Shown piece by piece: positions 35,064 to 43,448 of a DNA stretch of 64,000 bases. A program made the position numbers and the translations under genes. The number at the start of each line of letters is the position of its first letter. The first letter of the stretch is position 1. Below the pieces are notes generated by a model that searched no databases, was not told the DNA's origin, and saw nothing but the letters and a program-made list of their open reading frames with translations. This DNA is from Prevotella sp. (GTDB taxonomy: Bacteria > Bacteroidota > Bacteroidia > Bacteroidales > Bacteroidaceae): NCBI GenBank assembly GCA_015060535.1, contig SUYH01000015.1:1-64000 (forward strand), in the 5' to 3' direction.

Positions 35064-36284
35064 CTATAGTATTAAAGTCTGCATGCGGTCGGGTGCAAAC
35101 ATCTGCTGCGCCACATCCTGTATCTGCTGTGCCGTAATGGCATCGATGCGTGTCAGCAGGTCGTTGATGTCGCGCTCCCGTCCGTAGTGCAGGAAGTTCT
35201 TGGCAAAGTCCAGGGCATACTGCTCACGGTTGTCGCAGGCAATGGCAATCTGCCCTTTCAGCTGGCGTTTGGCAGTTGCCAACTGGCGTTCGCTCAGCGG
35301 GTGTTGCATCATGCGGTCCAGTTCGTGGAGTACCAATCGCATGCAACGTTTCACGTCGTGATGGTCACATCCAAAGTATACTGACCAACACCCAGTATCG
35401 CTATAGCTCGCCATCGCACTCTCTACCGTATATACCAACCCATGGCGTTCTCGCAGCGACAGGTTCAGTCGGGCGTTCATTCCTGGTCCGCCCAGCATGT
35501 TGTTCAGCAGATATAGCGGCAGACGCCGCTCGTCGTCATAGCTGAATGTCTGACATCCCATCATCACATGGGATTGATGGTGATTCTCAGAGGTGAAAGG
35601 TGAGAGGTGAGAGGTGAGAGAAGAGTCTGTTGGTTCCACTGTAGCGATGCGTTTATCCTGCATTTCTTTTACCTCTAAAAGCCTGACCAACTTTTCGAAA
35701 TCCACATCGCCATAGGCAAAGAAAATGGCGTTATCAGGGCGATAGTAGCGCTGGGTAAATCGGTGGGCGTGCTGCGAGGTAAATGTTTGTACTCGCTCGC
35801 GCGTACCTAATATATTATGTCCCAGGGGATGTCCCTTGAACAGCATGTTCTCGAACTCATCATATATCAGTTCGGCAGGTGAGTCATTGTAGCTCTCTAT
35901 TTCGTCGCAGATGACGTCCACCTCGTGGGCTATCTCCTGCTCAGGGTATTCGCTGTTGAAGACAATATCTGTCAACAGGTCAACGGCCCTATTGAGATGT
36001 TCTTTCAGTATAGCGGCATAAAATACCGTATCCTCCTTATTGGTAAAGGCATTCAGGTCGCCACCTACGCTCTCCAGACAGTTCAGTATCTGGATGGCCG
36101 ATCGGCGCTTAGTTCCCTTGAAGCTGACATGCTCGCAGAAATGAGCCACTCCCTCCTCGCCTGCTGCCTCTTGGCGTGCTCCAGCATTGATGCCAATACC
36201 GCAATAAACCACTGCAGAGGTCGACGGCAGATGGATAATTCGTAGTCCGTTGCTTAGGGTCGTAGTGTTATATTTCGTCATCAT
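35064..36284 (-). CDS. M16-family zinc metallopeptidase
   Basis: A 406-residue peptidase of the pitrilysin/processing-peptidase family. The inverted zinc motif HFCEH is at 48-52 and the distal glutamate is in EVDVICDEIES. The C-terminal half carries the usual R/Y region (PGMNARLNLSLRERHGLVYTV). A Ser/Thr/His-rich segment (SSLTSHLSPFTSE) inserted in the middle linker is encoded by a 7-bp repeat. Two ATGs at 36282-36284 and 36279-36281 can start it. The -7 box ends only 6 nt before the first, so the mRNA should be nearly leaderless. It has no signal peptide, unlike exported homologues. It leads the operon M16, DUF2851, thioesterase. Confidence 0.9.
   Translation of the reverse strand: MMTKYNTTTLSNGLRIIHLPSTSAVVYCGIGINAGARQEAAGEEGVAHFCEHVSFKGTKRRSAIQILNCLESVGGDLNAFTNKEDTVFYAAILKEHLNRAVDLLTDIVFNSEYPEQEIAHEVDVICDEIESYNDSPAELIYDEFENMLFKGHPLGHNILGTRERVQTFTSQHAHRFTQRYYRPDNAIFFAYGDVDFEKLVRLLEVKEMQDKRIATVEPTDSSLTSHLSPFTSENHHQSHVMMGCQTFSYDDERRLPLYLLNNMLGGPGMNARLNLSLRERHGLVYTVESAMASYSDTGCWSVYFGCDHHDVKRCMRLVLHELDRMMQHPLSERQLATAKRQLKGQIAIACDNREQYALDFAKNFLHYGRERDINDLLTRIDAITAQQIQDVAQQMFAPDRMQTLIL
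35591..35618. repeat. Four 7-bp repeats inside the M16 peptidase gene
   Basis: On the coding strand the unit is TCACCTC (one copy TCACCTT), four tandem copies, with degenerate copies flanking to about 35584 and 35625. They encode the TSHLSPFTSE-like insert between the two halves of the peptidase. Confidence 0.87.
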
Positions 36285-36290
36285 TGCTTG

Positions 36291-36298
36291 CAAAATTA
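36291..36298 (-). promoter_or_regulatory. -7 promoter box of the M16 peptidase operon, nearly leaderless
   Basis: The - strand reads TAATTTTG, then CAAGCA, then ATG. Only 6 nt separate box and start codon, so the transcript probably begins at or within a few bases of the ATG. Confidence 0.7.
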
Positions 36299-36303
36299 CA
36301 AAA

Positions 36304-36338
36304 AACTCTAAACTCTAAACGCTAAACTCTAAACTTTT
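36304..36338. repeat. Five 7-bp repeats between two divergent promoters
   Basis: AACTCTA is repeated with period 7 (36304, 36311, 36318, 36325, 36332). The third copy has a G and the last is degenerate. The array lies just upstream of the M16 promoter. Confidence 0.9.
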
Positions 36339-36424
36339 TTGTATCTTTGCCATAAAAAAATGGCGAAAGTACTCACACTCGACAAAAAAAGAATAATTTT
36401 TTTTGTTTTGTTCTCGCTTAATCG

Positions 36425-36432
36425 TACCTTTG
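36425..36432 (+). promoter_or_regulatory. -7 promoter box of fprA
   Basis: TACCTTTG ends 31 nt before the ATG. A second match, TATCTTTG, lies upstream at 36342-36349 and could be a further start site. Confidence 0.65.
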
Positions 36433-36463
36433 CAACAAAAATAACATTAAAACCCTATTTCTT

Positions 36464-37645
36464 ATGCAAAAGATTACCGAAAACATCTATTACGTAGGCG
36501 TTAACGATCGCAACAAGTCGCTCTTTGAAGGCCTGTGGCCCCTGCCCTACGGTGTGTCCTACAACTCCTACCTCATCGACGACGAGAAGGTCTGCCTTAT
36601 TGATACGGTGGAGGTCGACTTCTTCACCCAGTACATCGAACACATCCAGGAGGTGATTGGCGAACGCAAGGTCGACTATCTGGTCATCAACCACATGGAG
36701 CCCGATCATAGTGGTTCCATCGCACTGATCAAGAAGTATTATCCTGAGATTCAGATTGTCGGTAATAAGAAGACTTTCCAGATGATGGAGGGTTTCTATG
36801 GTATAGTCGATGGCACAGTAGAAGTGAAAAATGGTGATTCCATCGAGTTGGGCAAGCAGACGCTCAACTTCGTGCTCACCCCCATGGTACACTGGCCTGA
36901 GACGATGGTTACCCTCTGTGGTACTACCCTATTCAGTGGCGATGCCTTTGGCTGTTTCGGAGCCCTCAACGGAGGTATCATCGACTCGCAGATCAACTGC
37001 GATTCCTTCTGGCTGGAGATGGAGCGCTACTACTCGAACATCGTGGGCAAGTACGGCACACCCGTCCAGAATGCCCTGAAGAAACTCGCTGGTGTCAAGC
37101 TCGACTACATCTGCGCCACCCATGGACCCGTATGGCACGAATATATCGACAAGGTGATAGGCATCTACGACCGTCTCTCGAAATATGAGACGGAGCCTGG
37201 CCTCGTCATCTGCTATGGCACCATGTATGGCAACACAGAGCGTGCTGCTGAGGTCATTGCCCGTGCTGCCTCTGAGGCCGGTGTTAAGAACATCGTTGTC
37301 TACAACGTGTCGAAGACCCACCACTCTTATATCATCCGCGACGTATTCCGCTACAAGGGACTCATCGTAGGTGCTCCCACCTACAACACCGCCCTTTATC
37401 ACGAGATGGACGTACTGCTCAGCGAATTGGCTGGCAAGGACATCAAGAACCATCTGCTGGGCTGGTTCGGTTCATATGGCTGGGCATCGAAGGCCGTTGG
37501 TGAGATTCAGCGTTGGAACGACGAGCACCTGCACTTCGAAGCGGTTGGTACTCCTGTGGAGATCAAGCAGAGCCTCAATGCTGAGACTAAGGCACAATGC
37601 GAAGCTTTAGGCCGCGCTATGGCTGAGCGTCTGAAGGCAGAGTAA
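36464..37645 (+). CDS. fprA: FprA-family A-type flavoprotein (flavodiiron oxygen or NO reductase)
   Basis: A 393-residue cytoplasmic flavodiiron protein that reduces oxygen, and in some members nitric oxide, protecting anaerobes. The N-terminal metallo-beta-lactamase domain has the di-iron motif HMEPDH (His77, Glu79, Asp81, His82), His143 in MVHWPE, Asp160 in FSGDAFG and a late His in CATHGP. The C-terminal flavodoxin domain starts at VICYGTMYGNTERAAE, the FMN loop, and continues with GLIVGAPTYNT and FGSYGWA. All di-iron ligands expected are present. It has its own promoter and a strong hairpin after its stop, so it is probably monocistronic. Confidence 0.95.
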   Translation: MQKITENIYYVGVNDRNKSLFEGLWPLPYGVSYNSYLIDDEKVCLIDTVEVDFFTQYIEHIQEVIGERKVDYLVINHMEPDHSGSIALIKKYYPEIQIVGNKKTFQMMEGFYGIVDGTVEVKNGDSIELGKQTLNFVLTPMVHWPETMVTLCGTTLFSGDAFGCFGALNGGIIDSQINCDSFWLEMERYYSNIVGKYGTPVQNALKKLAGVKLDYICATHGPVWHEYIDKVIGIYDRLSKYETEPGLVICYGTMYGNTERAAEVIARAASEAGVKNIVVYNVSKTHHSYIIRDVFRYKGLIVGAPTYNTALYHEMDVLLSELAGKDIKNHLLGWFGSYGWASKAVGEIQRWNDEHLHFEAVGTPVEIKQSLNAETKAQCEALGRAMAERLKAE

Positions 37646-37665
37646 ACCTAAGAGATACACTTTAT

Positions 37666-37707
37666 AGAGTGGGACTACCCGTAAATGGTGTAGCCCCACT
37701 CTTTTTA
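37666..37707 (+). terminator. Hairpin terminator after fprA, left copy of an inverted pair
   Basis: AGAGTGGGACTAC (37666-37678) and GTAGCCCCACTCT (37690-37702) form a 13-bp stem with one A-C mismatch, followed by TTTTTA. The arms are the exact reverse complements of those in the hairpin at 38765-38799. Confidence 0.85.
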
Positions 37708-37824
37708 CGTGCATTTCGGACAAGAATCTAATCCTCTGACGCGTTTTGTCCGAAATCCTACCTACTGTCCGAACAACCTGAGAGGAAAAACAGCAGAAAA
37801 GTTGGAACCAATTGATTTTGCCCT

Positions 37825-37832
37825 TAACTTTG
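37825..37832 (+). promoter_or_regulatory. -7 promoter box of the tssD pair
   Basis: TAACTTTG, with a TTG at 37802-37804 in the -33 position (20-bp spacing). The leader to the ATG at 37893 is about 55 nt and contains a 7-bp repeat array. Confidence 0.7.
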
Positions 37833-37856
37833 CACTCAGAAAATAACAACAAACAG

Positions 37857-37877
37857 AATTCACAAATTAAAAATTAA
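37857..37877. repeat. Three A/T-rich 7-bp repeats in the leader of the first tssD gene
   Basis: The array has period 7 (AATTCAC, then AAATTAA twice) and is followed by GAAAGGA, a possible ribosome-binding stretch, 9 nt before the ATG. Confidence 0.7.
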
Positions 37878-37892
37878 GAAAGGAATCAGATT

Positions 37893-38291
37893 ATGGCACA
37901 GAATGTAACACCAGTAACCCTCGAGGTTAAGGATTTCGCAAAGCGTCAGGTTTTAATGGTTGACTACCAGTTCGAACAGACAACCGATCGTGAAGGACAG
38001 ATATCTGGTATTCCCCGTGGCGGTCATGTACACGTTCGCGTAAAGGCCATGAACGATGGCAACTCAGAGCTGCTGCAGTGGATGATTGCTCCCAACGATC
38101 CTCGCGACTTCAAGATTACGTTCTTCAACACCGTTAATGGAAGCACGATGAAAGAGCTGAAGGGCACAGGCTGCTACTGCGTACACTACCAGGAGAAGTG
38201 GGAAGATGGTGAAGAACACTACGAGGAGATGGACATCGTATGCCAGAAACTCGAAAACGGCTCAGTACCCTTTGACAATCCTTGGGCTTGA
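37893..38291 (+). CDS. tssD: TssD (Hcp-like) type VI secretion tube protein, first copy
   Basis: A 132-residue protein of the Bacteroidota TssD/Hcp family, whose members stack as hexameric rings to form the inner tube of type VI secretion systems. The pattern fits: an early strand QVLMVDYQFEQTTDREGQ, then GIPRGGHVHVRVKAMND, LLQWMIAP and a late strand CYCVHYQEKWEDGEEHYEE ending NPWA. It has no signal peptide, as expected for Hcp. No other type VI gene (TssB/C sheath, baseplate, ClpV) is in the window. It may serve a system encoded elsewhere or have been recruited for another role. A second copy follows 61 nt downstream. Confidence 0.82.
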   Translation: MAQNVTPVTLEVKDFAKRQVLMVDYQFEQTTDREGQISGIPRGGHVHVRVKAMNDGNSELLQWMIAPNDPRDFKITFFNTVNGSTMKELKGTGCYCVHYQEKWEDGEEHYEEMDIVCQKLENGSVPFDNPWA

Positions 38292-38301
38292 ACGCTTCGC
38301 T

Positions 38302-38336
38302 AAATTAAAAGTAAAAAAGTTAAAAATTAAAAGTTA
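38302..38336. repeat. Five A/T-rich 7-bp repeats between the two tssD genes
   Basis: Units of the form AAANTTA with period 7 fill the 61-nt spacer and are followed by GGAAAGG before the second ATG, repeating the design of the first leader. Confidence 0.75.
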
Positions 38337-38352
38337 GGAAAGGAACAAGAAT

Positions 38353-38745
38353 ATGGCAACAACACCAGTTACAATGAAGATTGACGGTTACAAAGATCGC
38401 GAAGTATTGATGGTAACCTACGAGTTCGATCAGGCAACAGACGTAGAAGGCCAGATGGCCGGCATCCCCCGCGGTGGTAAGATTACAGTTCGCGTGAAGG
38501 CGCTGAACGACGGTACCCCCGACCTGATGGCTTGGATGGTAGAGCGCAATCTGCCGAAGGATGGTAAGATCGAGTTCCTGGAGACGAAGACCGGTAAGGC
38601 CATGAAGACCATCGAGTTCAAGAATGGCTACTGCGTGAATTTCGAAGAGCGCTGGGAGGACAAGATGGGGCACTTCGAGGAGATCACCATCACCTGCAAG
38701 GAGTTCGCTATCGGTTCCGTAAAATGGCAGAACCAGTGGGCATAA
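38353..38745 (+). CDS. tssD: TssD (Hcp-like) type VI secretion tube protein, second copy
   Basis: A 130-residue paralogue of the preceding gene, roughly half identical by eye. It shares EVLMVTYEFDQATDVEGQ, GIPRGGKITVRVKALNDG, AWMVERN and CVNFEERWEDKMGHFEE, and it ends QNQWA. The divergence shows an old duplication rather than a recent one. Paired Hcp proteins can form mixed or alternative tubes, or carry different cargo; which applies here is unknown. It is likely co-transcribed with the first copy and ends at a hairpin that is the inverted twin of the one upstream of the pair. Confidence 0.82.
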   Translation: MATTPVTMKIDGYKDREVLMVTYEFDQATDVEGQMAGIPRGGKITVRVKALNDGTPDLMAWMVERNLPKDGKIEFLETKTGKAMKTIEFKNGYCVNFEERWEDKMGHFEEITITCKEFAIGSVKWQNQWA

Positions 38746-38764
38746 TCCGTAATACTATATAAGA

Positions 38765-38799
38765 AGAGTGGGGCTACACATAACAGGTAGTCCCACTCT
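38765..38799. terminator. Hairpin terminator after the second tssD gene, right copy of an inverted pair
   Basis: AGAGTGGGGCTAC (38765-38777) pairs with GTAGTCCCACTCT (38787-38799) over 13 bp including one G-T pair. It also lies 21 nt beyond the stop of the convergent PfkB gene and may serve both. Confidence 0.85.
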
Positions 38800-38820
38800 T
38801 CGCACTTTTAAAACTATTAA

Positions 38821-39708
38821 TTACTTTACTTTTGCAACGAGTTCAGCGGGATACTTCGGCATGGCACCATTCTGGGTGCAGACATAGGCTGACACCTCAA
38901 CGGCTATGCGGTGAGCCTCCTCAACAGCTTTACCATTAAGAATGGCTGCACAGAAAGAACCAGTGAAAGAGTCGCCAGCACCAACGGTATCAGCAACCTT
39001 CACCTTCGGGGTTTCCTGGAAAGAGTGCTTGCCGTCCGCTGTGAACACATGACTGCCATTAGTGCCACAGGTGAGCACGAGCATCTGTAGGTTGTAGTCC
39101 TTGACCATCTGCTCACAAACCTTAGCATCGTCTAAGTCTTGATAGCCGAACATACGAGCCACAACAACAAGTTCTTCATCATTGATTTTCAAAATGTTGC
39201 AACGTTTGAACGAGCCTTCAAGGATCTCCTTCGAGAAGAACTGCTGGCGCAGGTTGATGTCGCAAATCTTCACACAGTCCTTAGGTGTGGCATCAAGGAA
39301 CTTCTGGATGGTCTCACGACTCACCACATTACGCTGAGCCAGCGAGCCAAAGCAGACTGCACGACAGTTTCGAGCGGCTTCCTCAATCTCTGCATTGAAG
39401 GGGATGTTATCCCAAGCCACATTCTCCTTAATTTCATAGGTGGGAATGCCATTACCCGTCAGCGTAACGAGCACAGTACCTGTAGCATAAGGTACGCGAG
39501 GCATGAGGTAGCGGAGTCCGTTCTGCTCCAGCGCCTCAATAGTTTCCTCTGCTAGCTTATCGTCGCCTAAAGCGCTAATAGCCAGCGTATTAAGGCCAAA
39601 CTGTCCTGCATGGTAGGCAAAGTTTGCAGGTGCACCACCCAATTTCTTTCCTTCGGGCAACATATCCCATAATGCCTCGCCCAGTCCGATAATCAAATCC
39701 TTCATCAT
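38821..39708 (-). CDS. PfkB-family carbohydrate kinase (fructokinase-like)
   Basis: A 295-residue sugar kinase of the ribokinase/PfkB family. The N-terminal KKLGGAPANFAYHAGQFG (about 21-38) binds the sugar. The C-terminal ADTVGAGDSFTGSF holds the anion hole and the catalytic base Asp246. The overall pattern (IIGLGEALWDMLPEG) is that of fructokinases, giving fructose 6-phosphate from free fructose. The start is set at the ATG pair 39703-39708; the thirteen upstream codons are promoter and leader sequence. It is monocistronic with its own -7 box. Other hexoses are possible substrates. Confidence 0.87.
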   Translation of the reverse strand: MMKDLIIGLGEALWDMLPEGKKLGGAPANFAYHAGQFGLNTLAISALGDDKLAEETIEALEQNGLRYLMPRVPYATGTVLVTLTGNGIPTYEIKENVAWDNIPFNAEIEEAARNCRAVCFGSLAQRNVVSRETIQKFLDATPKDCVKICDINLRQQFFSKEILEGSFKRCNILKINDEELVVVARMFGYQDLDDAKVCEQMVKDYNLQMLVLTCGTNGSHVFTADGKHSFQETPKVKVADTVGAGDSFTGSFCAAILNGKAVEEAHRIAVEVSAYVCTQNGAMPKYPAELVAKVK

Positions 39709-39744
39709 ATCTAAATTTAAAGTTACACTTAAATGATTTGGTTG

Positions 39745-39752
39745 CAAAATTA
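39745..39752 (-). promoter_or_regulatory. -7 promoter box of the PfkB kinase gene
   Basis: The - strand reads TAATTTTG, 36 nt before the start codon at 39708. Confidence 0.65.
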
Positions 39753-39857
39753 TAAGTTTTTGACCTTCTTTCCTATAAATATTGATGCAAAAAATAAGAA
39801 AAAAAGTTCATTGTAGCTTTTTTTTCTATATTTGAACGATTTTTGATATTCTTATTG

Positions 39858-39865
39858 TAACTTTG
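39858..39865 (+). promoter_or_regulatory. -7 promoter box of dgt, nearly leaderless
   Basis: TAACTTTG ends 8 nt before the ATG at 39874, which implies a leader of only a few bases. Another match, TATATTTG at 39827-39834, could give a longer transcript. Confidence 0.65.
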
Positions 39866-39873
39866 CACACACT

Positions 39874-41217
39874 ATGATGGATTGGAAACAACTGATATCA
39901 AACAAACGGCTGGGGCAGGAACACCGCCACACGGAACGCCACGATGACCGCACAGAGTTTAAACGCGACTATGATAGGCTGATTTTCTCAGCTCCGTTCC
40001 GCAGACTGCAGAACAAAACACAGGTATTCCCACTGCCAGGAAGCATTTTCGTACATAACCGACTGACACACTCGTTGGAAGTGGCTAGCGTAGGTATGTC
40101 GCTAGGCAATGATGTAGCTCAGCGCATCATGCAGGAGAAGCGCCCAGAACTAAAGGGAAGCATGTTTGAACAGATTGGGCAGATTGTTTCTACAGCCTGT
40201 CTGGCTCACGACTTGGGCAATCCACCCTTCGGACATAGTGGAGAAAAAGCTATACAGACCTTCTTTACGGAAGGACCTGGCAGTACACTAAAATCGCAGG
40301 TTTCACCGGAATTCTGGGACGACATCACACACTTCGAGGGTAATGCCAATGCCTTCCGACTACTGACGCACCAATTCAAGGGACGTCGTTCAGGTGGGTT
40401 CGTGATGACCTACTCCACTTTGGCCAGCATCGTAAAATATCCCTATGCATCGTCAGCTGCAGGCAGAAAAGGCAAGTTCGGCTTCTTCCAAACCGAACAG
40501 GAATATTACCAGCGAATTGCCGATGAAATGGGTATTATTTGCAAATCCAAGATTGACGAGCCGTTAAAATATGCACGTCATCCACTCGTCTATCTGGTGG
40601 AAGCTGCCGATGATATCTGCTACGAAATCATGGATCTGGAGGATGCACACAAACTGAAAATCCTCTCCTATCAGGAAACAGAAGAGCTACTATTGGGCTT
40701 CTTCGACGAGGAAAACCAGAATAAAATTCTTCAGCGCATCACAGACGAAGAACTGCGAGACCCCAATGAGAAAGTGGTATACATGCGTGCCTGTGTGATT
40801 GGCAAACTAGAGAATGAGTGTGTCAAAACTTTCGTACAGCACGAAGACGAAATACTAAACGGTACTTATGAAGGCTCACTCATCAAGCACATCAACGAAC
40901 GACAGCGAATGGCCTACGAACGTTGTGCCAAGTTGTCGGTGGAACGCATTTATCGGAGTCGTCCTGTACTGGATGTTGAGTTGTCTGGTTACAAGATTAT
41001 GGCCACATTGATGGAACAGATGACGGAGGCGGTGATGCACCCTGGACGCTACTACTCACAGCAACTTATCGATCGCGTCTCATCACAATACGACATCAGT
41101 GCACCCAATCTGGAAACTCGGTTGATGGCTGTCATCGACTATATTGCTGGTATGACAGACGTCTATGCGTTGGATGTCTACCAGAAAATCAACGGTATCT
41201 CACTGCCCATTGTCTAA
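39874..41217 (+). CDS. dgt: Deoxyguanosinetriphosphate triphosphohydrolase-like HD-domain dNTPase
   Basis: A 447-residue enzyme that hydrolyses dNTPs to the deoxynucleoside and tripolyphosphate, limiting the dNTP pool. The family start ERHDDRTEFKRDYDRLIFS is followed by FRRLQNKTQVFPL. The HD metal ligands are His66 (NRLTHSLEV) and His112-Asp113 (CLAHDLGNPPFGHSGE), with a later Asp in VEAADDICYEIMDLED. The length fits the Bacteroidota form. The ATG at 39874 or the next codon can start it. The gene is convergent with the next and their stop codons overlap (41214-41217). Confidence 0.94.
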   Translation: MMDWKQLISNKRLGQEHRHTERHDDRTEFKRDYDRLIFSAPFRRLQNKTQVFPLPGSIFVHNRLTHSLEVASVGMSLGNDVAQRIMQEKRPELKGSMFEQIGQIVSTACLAHDLGNPPFGHSGEKAIQTFFTEGPGSTLKSQVSPEFWDDITHFEGNANAFRLLTHQFKGRRSGGFVMTYSTLASIVKYPYASSAAGRKGKFGFFQTEQEYYQRIADEMGIICKSKIDEPLKYARHPLVYLVEAADDICYEIMDLEDAHKLKILSYQETEELLLGFFDEENQNKILQRITDEELRDPNEKVVYMRACVIGKLENECVKTFVQHEDEILNGTYEGSLIKHINERQRMAYERCAKLSVERIYRSRPVLDVELSGYKIMATLMEQMTEAVMHPGRYYSQQLIDRVSSQYDISAPNLETRLMAVIDYIAGMTDVYALDVYQKINGISLPIV

Positions 41218-43448
41218 TACCAGCTGACACAAAGTTGGTGAAGCATCGTGGTGCTCTCACCACAAGAACCCGTATGCTGGAGATGAATGCCGCCAAACGG
41301 ATTGGAGGAGACATCTGCTTTCAGCCTCACCTCATGGGGCAATGTTGAATCAGCAGGACGTGGAGTCTTTGTGGTGACATAAGCTGACAATTGATTATCG
41401 GTGAAATCGATGAAAATCCTACAACCCGTACGGTAGCAGGTAGCACTAACGGAATCAGAAATCGGTGTCACCTGTCCTTCGTCATAACGAACAAGCAAGA
41501 AGTCGACAGCCTTCGCATGTTTCGTCGTACGGATGATGCGCAAGCCGTAACCCGTCAACCGCTGAGTATCAAACTTTAAACAAACATCCATGTATTGTCC
41601 TGTAGCTGAGCCGAAGCCTTGCCCAGCCGTCTTTGTGGGATCGACCTCCAAAACCAGCGACATTTTTCCATAGGAGCGCGGCATGGGTGTATACATCAGA
41701 CGAGCACCCCGCTGAGCCTGCAAAAGTCCCATTCCAACCGCACCATTGAAACCTTGTGCATATTCCCACATTGGCTTTTGGTCATCAAAAGCCCATGGAA
41801 ATGATGCTGTATCCGCAGGTTTGTTACCGTCAACAGTCCAATAGCCAGCCTTTACAACAGGTTGCCACTGACAGGGAAAATTGCTAAAGTCAGTAGAAAG
41901 AGTGCGCGTAGGTTGACATTTATATTTTTTGGAGACTTGGTATCGGACTACATATGGTGACCCATAGTTGCTACGCTGGTGTTTTGGCATGATGGTGGCA
42001 GTAATCTGCTGTCCCTGATCTGCCTCCGTCAAAAGGTAGTTCAACTGAGGAGCGACATGGGAAACAGCAACTGGTATGCCATTGCGACTCCATGTGATTA
42101 GCGATTCATCTCTACGACCTTGTAAGTTGAGATGGTAGGACAACTGCAACTCGTTACCTTTAAGCACGATACGAGGAGTATTTTTGAATGTAGGTGGTGC
42201 CAACTGAGAGGGTTTGACGATCAGATAGCATGCGGCCTCACGTCCATCGGCAGTAGCAGCAACAGCGCAAAAACTAACGGTTTCATCGGTATTATTGGTA
42301 GGTCTAAGTGTGACGGAATGATCAGTCTGGGCGCTCAGAGAGACATACTCCGAATAGCCTTCTTCGACGTGCCAGTCGGCCGGTTCTGAGGTAGAAAGGA
42401 CAAGCGTATCACAACCGGTCTGTAGCGTAGCTGTATGCTGATTGATATCGAGGAAAGGAGCAGCAGTCTGCGATGAGGATAAAAATGAAGGCTGTATAGT
42501 ATTCTGTGGTTGACGACTACCTATCTGGTAAGGTTTCCCATTCAACGTAAAGTTGTGTTGATAGCAGCGAAGCCAAGGTTGAGGATAAGCTGTCCAACCA
42601 ATATAAACACTATCGCTTGGTGCATGATAGCGACAGTCAACAAGAGTGACAGGTCCACCCTGCTTACAGAAAAAGAGTTCACGGTTGTCGCTCTTGGCAT
42701 AGAAATCGCAGTCGACAAATAACACCCCGCGTCCGAAAGTACTCCAGAAAGGTTTCTGTCCATAGAAGTCGAAGGTACAATGGCGATAGACTGCTGTACC
42801 ATTCAGAGCATCGTCGGTACTTTCAAAATGGCAACCCTCATAATAAGAATGACGGGCACCGTTCAATGGGTTTAGGTTAAGACGACTAATGAAACGTACA
42901 TGACTGGCTATCAGCGTGTCGCCATGCACATAACCCACGTGAGCCTGAGTAATAGCATCGCTGCGTTTCTGCCGATTTAATCGAGGATTCCTGGGGTAAA
43001 CAAGATCTACATTACAATAGTTTCCGAGCGTCATATTCGATACCCTAAGTGTCTTCACCCAGAAGTCGAACATGGTAAAATTGCCTACCGCACCTTGCAT
43101 CTGTCCGCGTTGACTGGCAAGTACCACATCTTCAGCATGAGCACCCAATCCAACCAAATTCAGATACTGGCAGCGAATGGTCATGCCAAAAGGTTCGCGC
43201 CCATCTTTGCCTACCTTGACCGTGGAATCATCAGGATCATCTATCCAATAGACACCAGGGCGGACATAAACTGTCATCGGATGCTCAGGCGTACCATCTT
43301 GAAAATGGGCAGCTGCCTCCTGAAAGGTTTTATATACATAAGGATTCTCACTAGATGCCTCCGCATCGACAATGATATGGAGGGAATCAAGACTTTGGGC
43401 AAAAGCCATTGCAGGCAAAAGAGCCCACAGCAGCAAAAGTCGGTGCAT
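41214..43448 (-). CDS. Exported pectinesterase-like beta-helix protein with C-terminal accessory domains
   Basis: A 744-residue secreted protein. The signal peptide is MHRLLLLWALLPAMAFA. Residues about 22-320 read as a right-handed parallel beta-helix of the pectin lyase/pectinesterase type (IIVDAEASSENPYVYKTFQ, VYVRPGVYWIDDP, VGLGAHAEDVVLAS, VLFVDCDFYAKSDNRE). An Ig-like segment (about 360-500) and a C-terminal beta-sandwich follow. The classic pectinesterase catalytic aspartates could not be placed with confidence, so hydrolase, lyase or binding roles remain open. It follows the lipid acyltransferase gene glsB with no gap, an odd pairing. A pectic target would suit the PUL in this window. 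Confidence 0.68.
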   Translation of the reverse strand: MHRLLLLWALLPAMAFAQSLDSLHIIVDAEASSENPYVYKTFQEAAAHFQDGTPEHPMTVYVRPGVYWIDDPDDSTVKVGKDGREPFGMTIRCQYLNLVGLGAHAEDVVLASQRGQMQGAVGNFTMFDFWVKTLRVSNMTLGNYCNVDLVYPRNPRLNRQKRSDAITQAHVGYVHGDTLIASHVRFISRLNLNPLNGARHSYYEGCHFESTDDALNGTAVYRHCTFDFYGQKPFWSTFGRGVLFVDCDFYAKSDNRELFFCKQGGPVTLVDCRYHAPSDSVYIGWTAYPQPWLRCYQHNFTLNGKPYQIGSRQPQNTIQPSFLSSSQTAAPFLDINQHTATLQTGCDTLVLSTSEPADWHVEEGYSEYVSLSAQTDHSVTLRPTNNTDETVSFCAVAATADGREAACYLIVKPSQLAPPTFKNTPRIVLKGNELQLSYHLNLQGRRDESLITWSRNGIPVAVSHVAPQLNYLLTEADQGQQITATIMPKHQRSNYGSPYVVRYQVSKKYKCQPTRTLSTDFSNFPCQWQPVVKAGYWTVDGNKPADTASFPWAFDDQKPMWEYAQGFNGAVGMGLLQAQRGARLMYTPMPRSYGKMSLVLEVDPTKTAGQGFGSATGQYMDVCLKFDTQRLTGYGLRIIRTTKHAKAVDFLLVRYDEGQVTPISDSVSATCYRTGCRIFIDFTDNQLSAYVTTKTPRPADSTLPHEVRLKADVSSNPFGGIHLQHTGSCGESTTMLHQLCVSWY

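Noticed and set aside
36360..36500. Short + strand frame starting MAKVLTLDKK upstream of fprA
   Set aside because: It runs through the fprA promoter and overlaps the fprA start in another frame; probably chance.
37893..38745. A local type VI secretion locus
   Set aside because: Only the two TssD genes are present; neighbours are a flavoprotein and a sugar kinase.
41214..41217. Stop-codon overlap of dgt and the beta-helix gene, and the similar overlap at 60869-60872
   Set aside because: CTAA gives stop codons on both strands; two such convergent overlaps are within expectation for a compact genome.
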